From Catenuloplanes niger (GTDB taxonomy: Bacteria > Actinomycetota > Actinomycetes > Mycobacteriales > Micromonosporaceae), in assembly GCF_031458255.1 (NCBI RefSeq), contig NZ_JAVDYC010000001.1, forward strand, positions 992,001 to 1,056,000: DNA of 64,000 bases. The letters run 5' to 3'. The translations under genes were made by a program, and so were the position numbers. Within the stretch, counting starts at the first letter, position 1. The number at the start of each line of letters is the position of its first letter. Below are positions 1 through 7,726 of the stretch, in pieces. The notes beneath the pieces were generated by a model, which was given only the letters and a program-made list of their open reading frames with translations, was not told the origin of the DNA and did not search any database.

Positions 1-247
1 CGGCGACCTCGGCGACCGCCGCGTCCACCGAGTCCGGTGACTGCACGTCGAGTTCCACCGCGGACAGTGACAGCCCTTCGACGGCGGCCAGCTCCTCGAT
101 CTCGCGCACCGACGCCGCGTTGCGTCCCCGTGTCCCGCGCATGCCGGCGACCACCACATGACCGGACCGGGCCAGCGTCCGGGCGGCCAGCCGGCCGAAG
201 CCGTTGGACGCGCCGGTGATCAGGATGACCTTCTCCGTGGCGGCCAT
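1..247 (-). CDS. SDR-family oxidoreductase, N-terminal part (cut by window edge)
   Basis: This is the first 82 codons of a classical short-chain dehydrogenase/reductase, which would use NAD(P)H on an unknown carbonyl or alcohol. The N-terminus carries the Rossmann glycine motif TGASNGFG at about residues 11-18. A typical helix and second strand follow (VVVAGMRGT), and later the acidic LDV that usually contacts the adenine. The catalytic Tyr-Lys part lies outside the window. The ATG at 247 shares one base with the TGA of the upstream SDR gene (TGATG), so the two are almost certainly co-transcribed and translationally coupled. Both lie under the divergent TetR gene at 1092. The family is clear; the substrate cannot be read. 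Confidence 0.85.
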   Translation of the reverse strand, partial: MAATEKVILITGASNGFGRLAARTLARSGHVVVAGMRGTRGRNAASVREIEELAAVEGLSLSAVELDVQSPDSVDAAVAEVA

Positions 248-990
248 CAGATGATGCCTCCGTTGGCGCGCAGGACCTGTCCGTTGACCCAGCGTCCGCC
301 CGGCCCGGTGAGGAAGGCGACGACGGCGGCGATGTCGGCCGGGGTGCCGAGCCGCTCCATCGGTGGCTGCTTCGCCAGCTGCTCGACGGTCGCCTCGTCC
401 TTGCCCTCGAAGAACAGCTCCGTGGCGGTCGGGCCCGGCGCGACGGCGTTCACCGTGATGTCGCGGCCCCGCATCTCCCGCGCCAGGATCAGCGTCATCG
501 CCTCGACCGCGCCCTTGCTGGCGGCATAGGCGCCGTAGCGCGGGAACCGGAGGCCGACCACCGAGGTCGACAGCAGCACGATCGCACCACCGGAGCGAAC
601 GCGACGGGCGGCCTCCCGGGCGACGACGAAGGAACCGCGGATGTTGGTCCGGTGCACCGCGTCGAGCACGTCGAGCTCCAGCTCGGCGATCGGCGCGAGC
701 GCCGTGCGACCGGCGGAGTTGACGACCACGTCGACGCCGCCGTACGCCGCCACCGCGGTGTCGAACATCGCCGCCACGTCGCCCTCCTCGGCCACGTCGG
801 CCCGCGCGGCGACCGCCCGGCCCCCGGCGGCGGTGATCTCGTTGACCACCTCCTCCGCCGCCGCGTCGTTGCTCGCATAGCCCACGACGACGGCGTGACC
901 GGTGGCGCCGAGGGCGAGCGCGATGGCCCGCCCGATGCCCCGCGACGCCCCGGTGACGACGGCAACCCGCTGATCTTCCATGACGTCCAC
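247..990 (-). CDS. SDR-family oxidoreductase (FabG-like)
   Basis: A complete 247-residue classical SDR, the normal family length. It has the cofactor motif TGASRGIG at residues 13-20, an NSAG strand at about 91-94, Ser141/143 in the active-site strand and the catalytic pair Tyr155/Lys159 (YAASK). The C-terminus NGQVLRANGGII is of the FabG/3-oxoacyl reductase type. The ATG at 990 was used; a second ATG three codons later (MEDQ) is equally possible. It is the first gene of a two-SDR operon, with a one-base overlap to the next start at 247. It is divergent from the TetR gene at 1092 across 101 bp, so TetR control is likely. Substrate unknown. Confidence 0.9.
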   Translation of the reverse strand: MDVMEDQRVAVVTGASRGIGRAIALALGATGHAVVVGYASNDAAAEEVVNEITAAGGRAVAARADVAEEGDVAAMFDTAVAAYGGVDVVVNSAGRTALAPIAELELDVLDAVHRTNIRGSFVVAREAARRVRSGGAIVLLSTSVVGLRFPRYGAYAASKGAVEAMTLILAREMRGRDITVNAVAPGPTATELFFEGKDEATVEQLAKQPPMERLGTPADIAAVVAFLTGPGGRWVNGQVLRANGGII

Positions 991-1091
991 TCCCCATCAG
1001 ATAGCGGTGATAGTGAACCAGCGTTTCGCTGATACGGCGAACGTAGCACGCCGATCGAATCAGCGCTAGCGATGTGACGTAGCATTGATTC
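991..1091. promoter_or_regulatory. Divergent promoter/operator region, SDR operon and tetR
   Basis: This gap holds an inverted repeat CAGCG-TTT-CGCTG at 1019-1031 and a palindrome CGCTAGCG at 1064-1071. Either could bind the adjacent TetR protein. TAGCAT at 1080-1085 ends 6 nt before the ATG at 1092, the geometry of an actinobacterial -10 for a leaderless transcript. No Shine-Dalgarno sequence is seen before 1092. The role of the repeats is inferred. Confidence 0.45.
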
Positions 1092-1853
1092 ATGACCGAG
1101 CGGGAACACACTGCCGACACCGAGCCGCGTCGGCGCCGGCGCGGCTCCACCGGACCGGCCGACGACGCCTCGGTACGCGCCGCGCTCATCGAAGCGGCTC
1201 AGCGACAGCTGGCCTCGGCACCCGACGGCGACATCGCCACCCGGGCCGTGTGCGAGGAGGTCGGCGTCACCCAGCCGGTGCTGTACCGGCTCTTCGGCGA
1301 CAAGAACGGCCTGCTCGACGCCGTCGCCGACGCGGCCTTCGAGCGCTACGCGCGCCGCAAACAGGACCTCGAGGTCACCGACGACCCCGTGGCCGACCTG
1401 CACACCGGATGGAACGACCACATGGCGTTCGCGGCCGAGAACCCCGCGCTCTACCAGCTGATGTTCGCGCCCCGCCCGCACTCCGCCGCGACCGCGTACC
1501 GCCGGATCCTGGATCTGCTCGAAGCGACCCTGACGCGCTGCGCGGCCACCGGCGCCCTCGCCACCACACCGCGCCTGGCCGCCCAGCTGATCCTGCCGGC
1601 CAACATCGGGGCGGCGCTGAGCCGCATCGCCCGGCCGGACCTGTTCGACGACCCGGCCCTGCCGGACCGGACCCGAGACGCGATCTTCGCCGCGGTGCTC
1701 ACCGAATCGACGACCCCCGGCGCGCCGGACCCGCTCCGCGCCGCCGCCCGCCAGCTGCGCTCCCAGCTGACCCTCACCGGCACCGACACCCTCGAGCCGG
1801 TCGAAACCGCGCTGCTCGACCGCTGGCTCGAACGCATCGGCGAGCCCCACTGA
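1092..1853 (+). CDS. TetR-family transcriptional regulator
   Basis: A 253-residue TetR/AcrR-type repressor. An Arg/Pro-rich tail (residues 1-24) precedes the helix-turn-helix at about 35-75, which includes VCEEVGVTQPVLYRLFGDKNGLLDAV, here described as the usual family core of Gly-Val-Thr then Tyr-Arg-x-Phe. The C-terminal all-helical ligand domain is long for the family. The gene is divergent from the SDR operon at 990-1. It probably represses that operon and itself through the inverted repeats in the shared gap. The ATG at 1092 has no ribosome site but a -10-like TAGCAT at the correct distance, so leaderless expression is likely. Ligand unknown. Confidence 0.9.
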   Translation: MTEREHTADTEPRRRRRGSTGPADDASVRAALIEAAQRQLASAPDGDIATRAVCEEVGVTQPVLYRLFGDKNGLLDAVADAAFERYARRKQDLEVTDDPVADLHTGWNDHMAFAAENPALYQLMFAPRPHSAATAYRRILDLLEATLTRCAATGALATTPRLAAQLILPANIGAALSRIARPDLFDDPALPDRTRDAIFAAVLTESTTPGAPDPLRAAARQLRSQLTLTGTDTLEPVETALLDRWLERIGEPH

Positions 1854-2045
1854 CCGTCACGACACACCGGCCCGCGCAGCCGCTTTCTGCCGGCCCGGCA
1901 CAGTGATGGCGAACCCTCGCCGGAAGCCGCACCCGGATCGGGACGCGATTGCCGGCACCGAGAACCACAGGCACCCCGGCGCGCACGCGGCGATGTTCCG
2001 CGAGGCGGTGTGCGATCGCGGGCCGGCGCCCCTCGCACCATCGAT

Positions 2046-2600
2046 TTACACCGCTCTGCCGGCCGCCCCGAACAGAGCGAGTTGTGCCGCCTGGTCCGCG
2101 GAGACGGGCAGGCGATGGTTTCGCCGCCGCGGGTAGATCTCGGCCGCGGCCCACTGCGCCGCACGGACACTGGTGGCCGTACCGACCTTGGTTCCGCGGG
2201 TGCGGAGTTCGGCGAGAAGTTGCGCGGCATCGAAGAGATGGACGGCGTGGATGAGCCATGGGCGGGTGGTGCCGCGTGAGTGCGCCGGCGGCGAGGCCGG
2301 GCCGGTCAGGACGAGGTAGTGGTCGAGCTGGTCGGATGTGGTGACGTCGAGGAGGTTCTCGCGCTTGAGGTACCACTTGACGTTGACGGTCCGGCCAGCG
2401 AGCGGACCACCGGTGAACCGACCGTCGTAGGCGGCGGTGGTCGCGGACCGCTCCAGCGCGATGTCGAAGATCCGCGCGGCGATCCACTCACCCAGGTGTC
2501 CCGAGGTCATCGGCCGGCCGGTGAGGTCCGCGAGCAGGGCGTCGATGGCATTGCGCTCGCGAAGCAGCGCCGCGGCCCGTTCCAGTGGCTCGTCGCGCAT
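2046..2600 (-). CDS. Conserved protein of unknown function, DUF6998-like
   Basis: A 184-residue cytoplasmic protein. It contains GHLGEWIAARIFDI (about residues 34-47), an Asp in AYDGRF, then TVNVKWYLKRE (about 71-81), YLVLTGP and a conserved AAEIYP block. I recognise this pattern from actinobacterial proteins of the DUF6998 type. The order Glu, Asp, x-x-Lys on successive segments resembles a PD-(D/E)XK nuclease core, but that is inference from spacing alone. The ATG at 2600 was preferred to a TTG 50 codons upstream, because the extension is low-complexity and the family starts near MRDEPLE. It converges on the TetR gene and seems to be monocistronic. No methyltransferase or restriction partner is nearby. 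Confidence 0.6.
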   Translation of the reverse strand: MRDEPLERAAALLRERNAIDALLADLTGRPMTSGHLGEWIAARIFDIALERSATTAAYDGRFTGGPLAGRTVNVKWYLKRENLLDVTTSDQLDHYLVLTGPASPPAHSRGTTRPWLIHAVHLFDAAQLLAELRTRGTKVGTATSVRAAQWAAAEIYPRRRNHRLPVSADQAAQLALFGAAGRAV

Positions 2601-2813
2601 GTCGGCACTCCCAGGCCAGCCGATCGGGAGGGGTGGCGTTGCACCATCGAAACTACAGCGCGTACGGCCGGGTTTCGGTCGGCTGCACGGCTGAGACCCG
2701 CGCACGTTCCGGGCGACTGTGGACGCCGGCCCGGAAGGAATTCCCGACAAAGCCCGCGTACCGCGTGGTCGGCTTGTCGTGGAGGCCGGTGACGGCCGTC
2801 GGTGGGGAGCGTG

Positions 2814-3392
2814 TCAGCGAGGGGTGGTGGCGGGGCCGGCGCCGGCGTGGTCGAGGCAGTGCCGGAGGCGGTGCAGGTACGCGTCGAAGGTCTCGTCGGC
2901 CCGCCACGTCTGGTAGGCCGTGGAGGTCGCGGCGAACGCGAGGTTGAGCTGCAGGACGGCCGGCATGGGGTCGGTGTCGCCGGCCCGGGCGGTGATCCAG
3001 TCGTGCAGGTCGGTGCGGAACTGCTGGCCGAGTTCCTGGGTGGACTGGGCGAGCGCCGGTGACCGCGCCTTGAGGCGGCGCTGCAGGGGCATCCGGTCGG
3101 CGAGGCGTTCATTGAAGCCGATCATGATCGCGGTCAGGGAGTCCCACAGCGGTTCGCCGGCGGGGCGGGCGTCCATCAGTGCGCGCCAGTTGTCGCGTTC
3201 CTCGGGGTCCTGGTCGAAGACGACGGCTTCCTTGCTCGCGAAGTAGTTGAAGAACGTCGCGCGGGAGACGTTCGCGGCGGCGGCGATCTGCTCGACGGTG
3301 ACGGCGTCGTAGCCGTGCTTGTCGAACAGCCGCAGCGCGGCGGCCCGGATCGCGCGCCACGCGGCCAGTTTCTTCCGTTCCCGCAGGTTCAT
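2814..3392 (-). CDS. TetR-family transcriptional regulator
   Basis: A 192-residue TetR repressor of ordinary size. The N-terminal helix-turn-helix covers residues 10-55, with the textbook core VTVEQIAAAANVSRATFFNYF followed by a Lys-Glu pair. A C-terminal helical domain follows. The ATG at 3392 was chosen: residues before it in the longer open frame do not resemble the family, and the family starts 8-12 residues before the first helix. It is divergent from the SDR gene at 3553, with an inverted repeat in between, so it probably controls that SDR and itself. Ligand unknown. Confidence 0.9.
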   Translation of the reverse strand: MNLRERKKLAAWRAIRAAALRLFDKHGYDAVTVEQIAAAANVSRATFFNYFASKEAVVFDQDPEERDNWRALMDARPAGEPLWDSLTAIMIGFNERLADRMPLQRRLKARSPALAQSTQELGQQFRTDLHDWITARAGDTDPMPAVLQLNLAFAATSTAYQTWRADETFDAYLHRLRHCLDHAGAGPATTPR

Positions 3393-3434
3393 CGGTGTCA
3401 CCCTCCGGTGACGATCATAACGGTGATGGACGGC

Positions 3435-3457
3435 GTCCAACATTAGACCCAGTCCAA
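3435..3457. promoter_or_regulatory. Candidate TetR operator
   Basis: TTAGAC-CCA-GTCCAA at 3443-3457 is an inverted repeat with one mismatch per six-base arm. A further GTCCAA sits at 3435-3440, giving three related half-sites in 23 bp between the divergent TetR (3392) and SDR (3553) genes. TetR binding is inferred from position and symmetry. Confidence 0.45.
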
Positions 3458-3552
3458 GTTTCGTGTATCGTCGTGGAAGCGCAGCCGGCCGGACAGTCGT
3501 TCGACCAGCACCGTCGGCCGCCGTGCGCCCCGGATCAGGAAAGGGCATCCCC

Positions 3553-4368
3553 ATGAGCAAGGTCTGGTTCATCACCGGTACGTCCCGCGGCTTCGGCCGC
3601 TCCTTCGCCGAGTCCGCGCTCGACCGCGGCGATCGGGTCGCCGCGACCGCCCGCGACACCGCCACCCTCGACGACCTGGTCGCCGAGCACGGGGACAACG
3701 TCCTGCCACTGGCGCTGGACGTCACGGACTCCGCCGCGGTCGCCGCCGCGGTGACCGCCGCGCACGAGCGGTTCGGGCGGCTCGACGTGGTGGTCAACAA
3801 CGCCGGCTACGGCCTGTTCGGCGCGATCGAGGAGATCAGCGAGCAGCAGCTGCGCGACCAGCTGGAGACGAACCTGTTCGGCGCGTTCTTCGTCACCCAG
3901 GCGGTCCTGCCGATCCTGCGCGCGCAGGGCAGCGGCCACCTCATCCAGATCTCCACCATCGGCGGGGTCGGCGCGTTCCCGAACCTCGGCGGTTACCACG
4001 CCTCCAAGTGGGCCCTCGAGGGCTTCTCCGAGGCCCTCGCCCAGGAGGTCGCCGGCTTCGGGATCGCGGTGACGCTGGTCGAGCCCGGCGGTTTCGCCAC
4101 CGACTGGGCCGGTTCCTCCGCCGTGCACGCCACCCCGAACCCCGCCTACCAGCCACTGCGCGACGCCATGGCCGCCCGCGCGGGCGGCGCGCAGTACGGC
4201 GACCCGGCCGCCGCCGGCCCGGCGCTGCTGCAGATCGTCGACGCGGACGAGCCGCCGCTGCGCGTGCTGTTCGGCAGCCAGCCGACCGGCCTCGTCAAGC
4301 ACCTCTACGCACAGCGCCTGCAGACCTGGGCCGACTGGGAGCACGTCTCCCACGCCGCGCAGGGCTGA
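3553..4368 (+). CDS. SDR-family oxidoreductase
   Basis: A 271-residue classical SDR. Cofactor motif TGTSRGFG at residues 8-15, NNAG at 92-95, and catalytic Tyr148/Lys152 in YHASK. The tail after the active site is longer than in FabG, as in the SDR subfamily whose members begin with a motif like VWFITGTSRGFGR; these are annotated as general NAD(P)-dependent oxidoreductases. The ATG at 3553 is preceded by AGGAAAGGG about 8 nt away. It is divergent from a TetR gene, which likely represses it, and converges with the SDR at 4647 across a strong hairpin. Substrate unknown. Confidence 0.9.
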   Translation: MSKVWFITGTSRGFGRSFAESALDRGDRVAATARDTATLDDLVAEHGDNVLPLALDVTDSAAVAAAVTAAHERFGRLDVVVNNAGYGLFGAIEEISEQQLRDQLETNLFGAFFVTQAVLPILRAQGSGHLIQISTIGGVGAFPNLGGYHASKWALEGFSEALAQEVAGFGIAVTLVEPGGFATDWAGSSAVHATPNPAYQPLRDAMAARAGGAQYGDPAAAGPALLQIVDADEPPLRVLFGSQPTGLVKHLYAQRLQTWADWEHVSHAAQG

Positions 4369-4432
4369 GCCACCGCCATGCGGTACACACCAACTTCGTG
4401 ACGCCGGGGCACTGTCAGCCGCCCCAGAGCCA

Positions 4433-4463
4433 CGCGGTACGCCGGGGCGCCCGGCGTACCGCG
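4433..4463. terminator. Bidirectional GC-rich hairpin between convergent SDR genes
   Basis: A perfect 14-bp stem (4433-4446 with 4450-4463, arm CGCGGTACGCCGGG) with a 3-nt loop. It lies in the 278-bp gap between two convergent genes and has no U-tract, as is common in actinomycetes. It probably serves both genes. The rest of the gap shows nothing else supportable. Confidence 0.7.
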
Positions 4464-4646
4464 GACAGCTTCCGGGCAAGCGTGCGGCCGGGAGCGGCCA
4501 CACGCTTGCCCGCATCGCGATGCCGGCACAGCGGACACGACCACATCAGCACCGCCGTCCGGGGCGCCCGGGCTTCTCCACGGCTGCCATCCGGCTTGCG
4601 GTTCACCGCCGTCCAGGACGTCACGGACCGCACCACGGGGTCGTTC

Positions 4647-5465
4647 TCACGCCCGCCGGCCGCCGTGGTCCGGCGTGGCCGCCGAAACCGGGACCACGGC
4701 CGGAAGGTGCATGACCTGGTTGAGACCGCCGTCGACAACGATGGACGCACCGTTGATGTAACCGGCTTCGGGACTCGCCAGGAAGGCGACCACCGCGGCG
4801 ATCTCCTCGGGCGTTCCCGCACGGCGCATGGGGATGTGGGCCGCATAGGACTCCAGCAGTCCCGGGTGGTCGGCCATCTGCCCGGTCATGCCGGTCGGGA
4901 AGATCACGCCGGGGTGCACCGTGTTCGCGCGGACGCCGTCCGCGCCGCACTCGATCGCGATGCTGGCGCTCAGGTTCTCCGCCGCGCTCTTGGACGCCCC
5001 GTAGGCGACCTGGCCGTAGTTGTTCCGCAGCGCGTTCGACGAACCGATGTTGACGATGCTGCCCCTGGTCGCCTTGAGGTGCGGGATCGCCGCACGAGCC
5101 GCGTGGAACAACCCGTCCGCGTTGACGGCGAACGTGTCGCGCCAGGTCTTGGCGTCCAGGTCGGCGAACAGGCCGATGTCGGTGACCCCCGCGCAGTTCA
5201 CCAGGACGTCGAGCCGGCCGAACCTCTCGATCATGTCGTCGACCAGCGCGACGACCGCCGGTTCGTCGCCGACGTCGACCGACCGCGGGATGACGGTGCT
5301 GCCCTCGGGCGCCCGCTCGGCGACTCGGCTGAGCTTCTCGGGGTCACGACCGGCGATGACGGTCGTCGCGCCTTCCGCGGCGAGTCGCAGAGCGATCGCC
5401 GCTCCCATCCCGGACCCGCCACCGGTCACCAGTGCGACCCTGTCGAGAAAGCGTTTTTCGGCCAT
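4647..5465 (-). CDS. SDR-family oxidoreductase
   Basis: A 272-residue classical SDR. Cofactor motif TGGGSGMG at residues 14-21, NCAG at 90-93, Ser142 and catalytic Tyr155/Lys159 (YGASK), then the usual VHPGVI loop and a C-terminal DGGLNQ. A 20-residue Ala/Pro tail follows the normal fold end. The start is the ATG at 5465 (MAEKRF). It is divergent from the AraC-type gene at 5593 across 127 bp that carry a helically phased direct repeat, so that AraC protein is the likely regulator. Substrate unknown. Confidence 0.9.
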   Translation of the reverse strand: MAEKRFLDRVALVTGGGSGMGAAIALRLAAEGATTVIAGRDPEKLSRVAERAPEGSTVIPRSVDVGDEPAVVALVDDMIERFGRLDVLVNCAGVTDIGLFADLDAKTWRDTFAVNADGLFHAARAAIPHLKATRGSIVNIGSSNALRNNYGQVAYGASKSAAENLSASIAIECGADGVRANTVHPGVIFPTGMTGQMADHPGLLESYAAHIPMRRAGTPEEIAAVVAFLASPEAGYINGASIVVDGGLNQVMHLPAVVPVSAATPDHGGRRA

Positions 5466-5550
5466 TGATCCGGCTCCCTGCGTACGTCATCGGTTGCTTT
5501 TTCCGCCACTGACGGTAGGAGCGGGGAGTACCGGTGGTCGATGCGTGGGA

Positions 5551-5586
5551 TTGCGGACAGCGACACTGATCTTGCGGTGTTAACGT
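5551..5586 (+). promoter_or_regulatory. Direct repeats and -10 element between SDR and araC-type gene
   Basis: TTGCGG occurs at 5551-5556 and again at 5572-5577, 21 bp apart, which is two helical turns. AraC proteins often bind phased direct repeats of this kind. TAACGT at 5581-5586 ends 6 nt before the GTG at 5593, which fits a leaderless transcript. Binding by the adjacent regulator is inferred. Confidence 0.35.
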
Positions 5587-5592
5587 GCGCCG

Positions 5593-6483
5593 GTGGATCG
5601 TCAGAACCATTTCGACTTCGGCGCCTATGCGGGCTACGACACGTCGCGACTCCATACGAATCTGTACAGCTGGGACGCGGCGGGCTGGCGGGCCCTGCTC
5701 GTCCAGGGCTTCACGCACCTGGACTCGACCGGCGTGATCGACCTGCCCGCCACGTCCAGCTACCACGTGTGGCTGGTCGTGTCCGGACGCGGCACCATGC
5801 GGGTCGAGCAGGGAGACGGGCGGCGGACCGTACCGATCGCGCCCGGGCTGATCGGCGGCGCCGTGGGCGGCGACGCGAGCCGCCTGCTGTTCGAGGTCAC
5901 CGAGCCGATGACCACCGTTCACGTGCACCTGCCCGACCACACGGTACGCAGAGTGTCCGCCGAGATGGCCGCCCCGGCCGCCACCCACGTCCCCGCCGAC
6001 GACGGACTGCTGCCGCCGATGCTGACCTCGCTCGCGGACGCGGTACGCCGGGGCGCCGGCGACCTCCATGCGCAGACGGCCGCCGAGTTCCTCGCGGTGC
6101 ACCTGCTGGGCCGGACCGGGCGCGCCGGACGAGCGGGGCATGAGGACCGGCGGGTCCGCGCCGCCATCGACATCATGCACGAGCGGATGGCCGAACCCCT
6201 GCAACTGGCCGACCTGGCACGGGAGGTGCACCTGAGCACCTTCCACTTCCTGCGGGTGTTCCGGCAGACCACCGGGCTGACCCCGGCCCGGTACCTGACC
6301 CGGTTACGCATCGATGCGGCCCGGCGCTGCCTGGAGCGCGGCATGGGCGTGGGGCAGACCGCCATCCGCTGCGGGTTCGGCGGCACCGCGCAGTTCTCGG
6401 CGGCCTTCCTGCGGGAGACCGGCGTCCGCCCATCGGCATACCCGACCGGCGGCGACCGGCCCCCGCCACCCGCCACGGCCTGA
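5593..6483 (+). CDS. AraC-family transcriptional regulator
   Basis: A 296-residue AraC/XylS activator. The N-terminal half (about 15-175) is a cupin-like sensing domain. The C-terminal half (about 190-285) has the two helix-turn-helix units, with LADLAREVHLSTFHFLRVF and the conserved second motif GQTAIRCGFGGTAQFSAAF. The GTG at 5593 was taken as start because no earlier start exists in frame and the length fits the family. A -10-like TAACGT sits exactly 6 nt upstream. It is divergent from the SDR at 5465, its probable target. Confidence 0.9.
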   Translation: MDRQNHFDFGAYAGYDTSRLHTNLYSWDAAGWRALLVQGFTHLDSTGVIDLPATSSYHVWLVVSGRGTMRVEQGDGRRTVPIAPGLIGGAVGGDASRLLFEVTEPMTTVHVHLPDHTVRRVSAEMAAPAATHVPADDGLLPPMLTSLADAVRRGAGDLHAQTAAEFLAVHLLGRTGRAGRAGHEDRRVRAAIDIMHERMAEPLQLADLAREVHLSTFHFLRVFRQTTGLTPARYLTRLRIDAARRCLERGMGVGQTAIRCGFGGTAQFSAAFLRETGVRPSAYPTGGDRPPPPATA

Positions 6484-6587
6484 CCGACGGCTCCGCCGGA
6501 TGGCAGGATCACGACCGGCCCGGTCGGGTGGTTCACATGGGCCGTTTCGTGCTTCCACCGGCAGGGCGTGATCGCCAGGATGTACGG

Positions 6588-7634
6588 ATGCCGCTGTTCG
6601 AGATGACCGCTGATGAGCTGGTGCCGGTACCGTCGACCACGTTCGCTGCGGAACAGGTGCTGGAACGCGCCGACCTGCAACGGCTGTTACGGGCCCGGCT
6701 CGACATGATCGTCAAGGACGTACTGGTCGTCTCCGAGGAGTTCGGCGCGTTCGCGGACGCCCGCCGCCGCGTCGATCTGCTCGGCGTCGACCGCGCCGGG
6801 CACCTCGTCGTCATCGAACTCAAACGCACCACCGACGGCGGCCACCTCGAACTACAGGCACTGCGGTACGCGGCCATGGTCTCCGTCATGACATTCGAGG
6901 ACCTCGTCGAGCACTACGAGTCGTATCTGGCAAAGGTCGACCCGGACGCGGTCGAGGACGCCCGGCAACTGCTGGCCGCCTTCCTCGACGACGGCGAGGA
7001 GACGGTCCTCAGCCGCGAGGTCCGCCTGGTCCTGGTCGCCGCCGGCTTCGACCGCGAGATCACCACCACGGTCCTGTGGCTCAACGACGTCTACGGCCTC
7101 GACATCCGGTGCGTGCGCCTCACCCCGTACAAAGTCGATGATCGTCTGCTCCTGGACGTACAACAGGTCATCCCGCTGCCGGAGGCCGGCGAACTGACCG
7201 TACAGCTGAAACGCCGCCAGACCCAGGCCCGCGCGACCAGCACCGACACCCGGGACTGGACGCCGTACGAGATCATCACCCCGGCCGGGCGTACCGAACC
7301 GCTGCGCAAACGACGCGCCATGCTCGCCCTGGTCACCGCACTGCACCAGAACGGCGTCACCGGCGCCACCCTCGCCACCGCCATCCCACGATCACGGTTC
7401 CTGCCCGTAGACGGCACACTCACCGGCGATGACCTCGTCGCCGCGTTCGTCGCCACCTATCCCGGGGCGGACAACCGCGTCGGCCGCTGGTTCACCGAGG
7501 CACCCCTGCACGACGCCGACCGGACCTGGGTGCTGTCGAAGATGTGGGGCACCAACACCGAACCGGTCCTCGACCGTCTCCTGCGCCTCGCACCCACGGA
7601 CGGCTACGCCTACCACGCCGTCACCGAGGACTGA
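6588..7634 (+). CDS. PD-(D/E)XK nuclease-fold protein (NucS/DUF91-like)
   Basis: A 348-residue protein. Residues 50-95 form a PD-(D/E)XK core: Asp63 in RRVDLLGVD, then Glu77-x-Lys79 in VVIELKRT, followed by the helix QALRYAA that usually closes the active site. This arrangement is typical of the NucS/DUF91 group and related proteins annotated as endonuclease-like. The rest has no domain I can name. The ATG at 6588 (MPLFEM) was preferred over upstream in-frame starts, because the family begins close to this point. It follows the AraC gene by 104 bp and converges on the hydrolase gene over a strong hairpin. No restriction-modification partner is adjacent. Nuclease activity is inference. Confidence 0.65.
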   Translation: MPLFEMTADELVPVPSTTFAAEQVLERADLQRLLRARLDMIVKDVLVVSEEFGAFADARRRVDLLGVDRAGHLVVIELKRTTDGGHLELQALRYAAMVSVMTFEDLVEHYESYLAKVDPDAVEDARQLLAAFLDDGEETVLSREVRLVLVAAGFDREITTTVLWLNDVYGLDIRCVRLTPYKVDDRLLLDVQQVIPLPEAGELTVQLKRRQTQARATSTDTRDWTPYEIITPAGRTEPLRKRRAMLALVTALHQNGVTGATLATAIPRSRFLPVDGTLTGDDLVAAFVATYPGADNRVGRWFTEAPLHDADRTWVLSKMWGTNTEPVLDRLLRLAPTDGYAYHAVTED

Positions 7635-7680
7635 GACGGAGCTGCTTCGTCCGGGCCAACGCCCGCCGGCCGCCGGGGCG

Positions 7681-7713
7681 GGCCCGGCCACCGCGCTGAA
7701 CGGTGACCGGGCC
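7681..7713. terminator. Bidirectional terminator hairpin
   Basis: A 13-bp stem with a single mismatch (7681-7693 with 7701-7713) and a 7-nt loop. It fills most of the 92-bp gap between the convergent nuclease-fold and hydrolase genes. Confidence 0.7.
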
Positions 7714-7726
7714 GGCCCGGCCCGCC

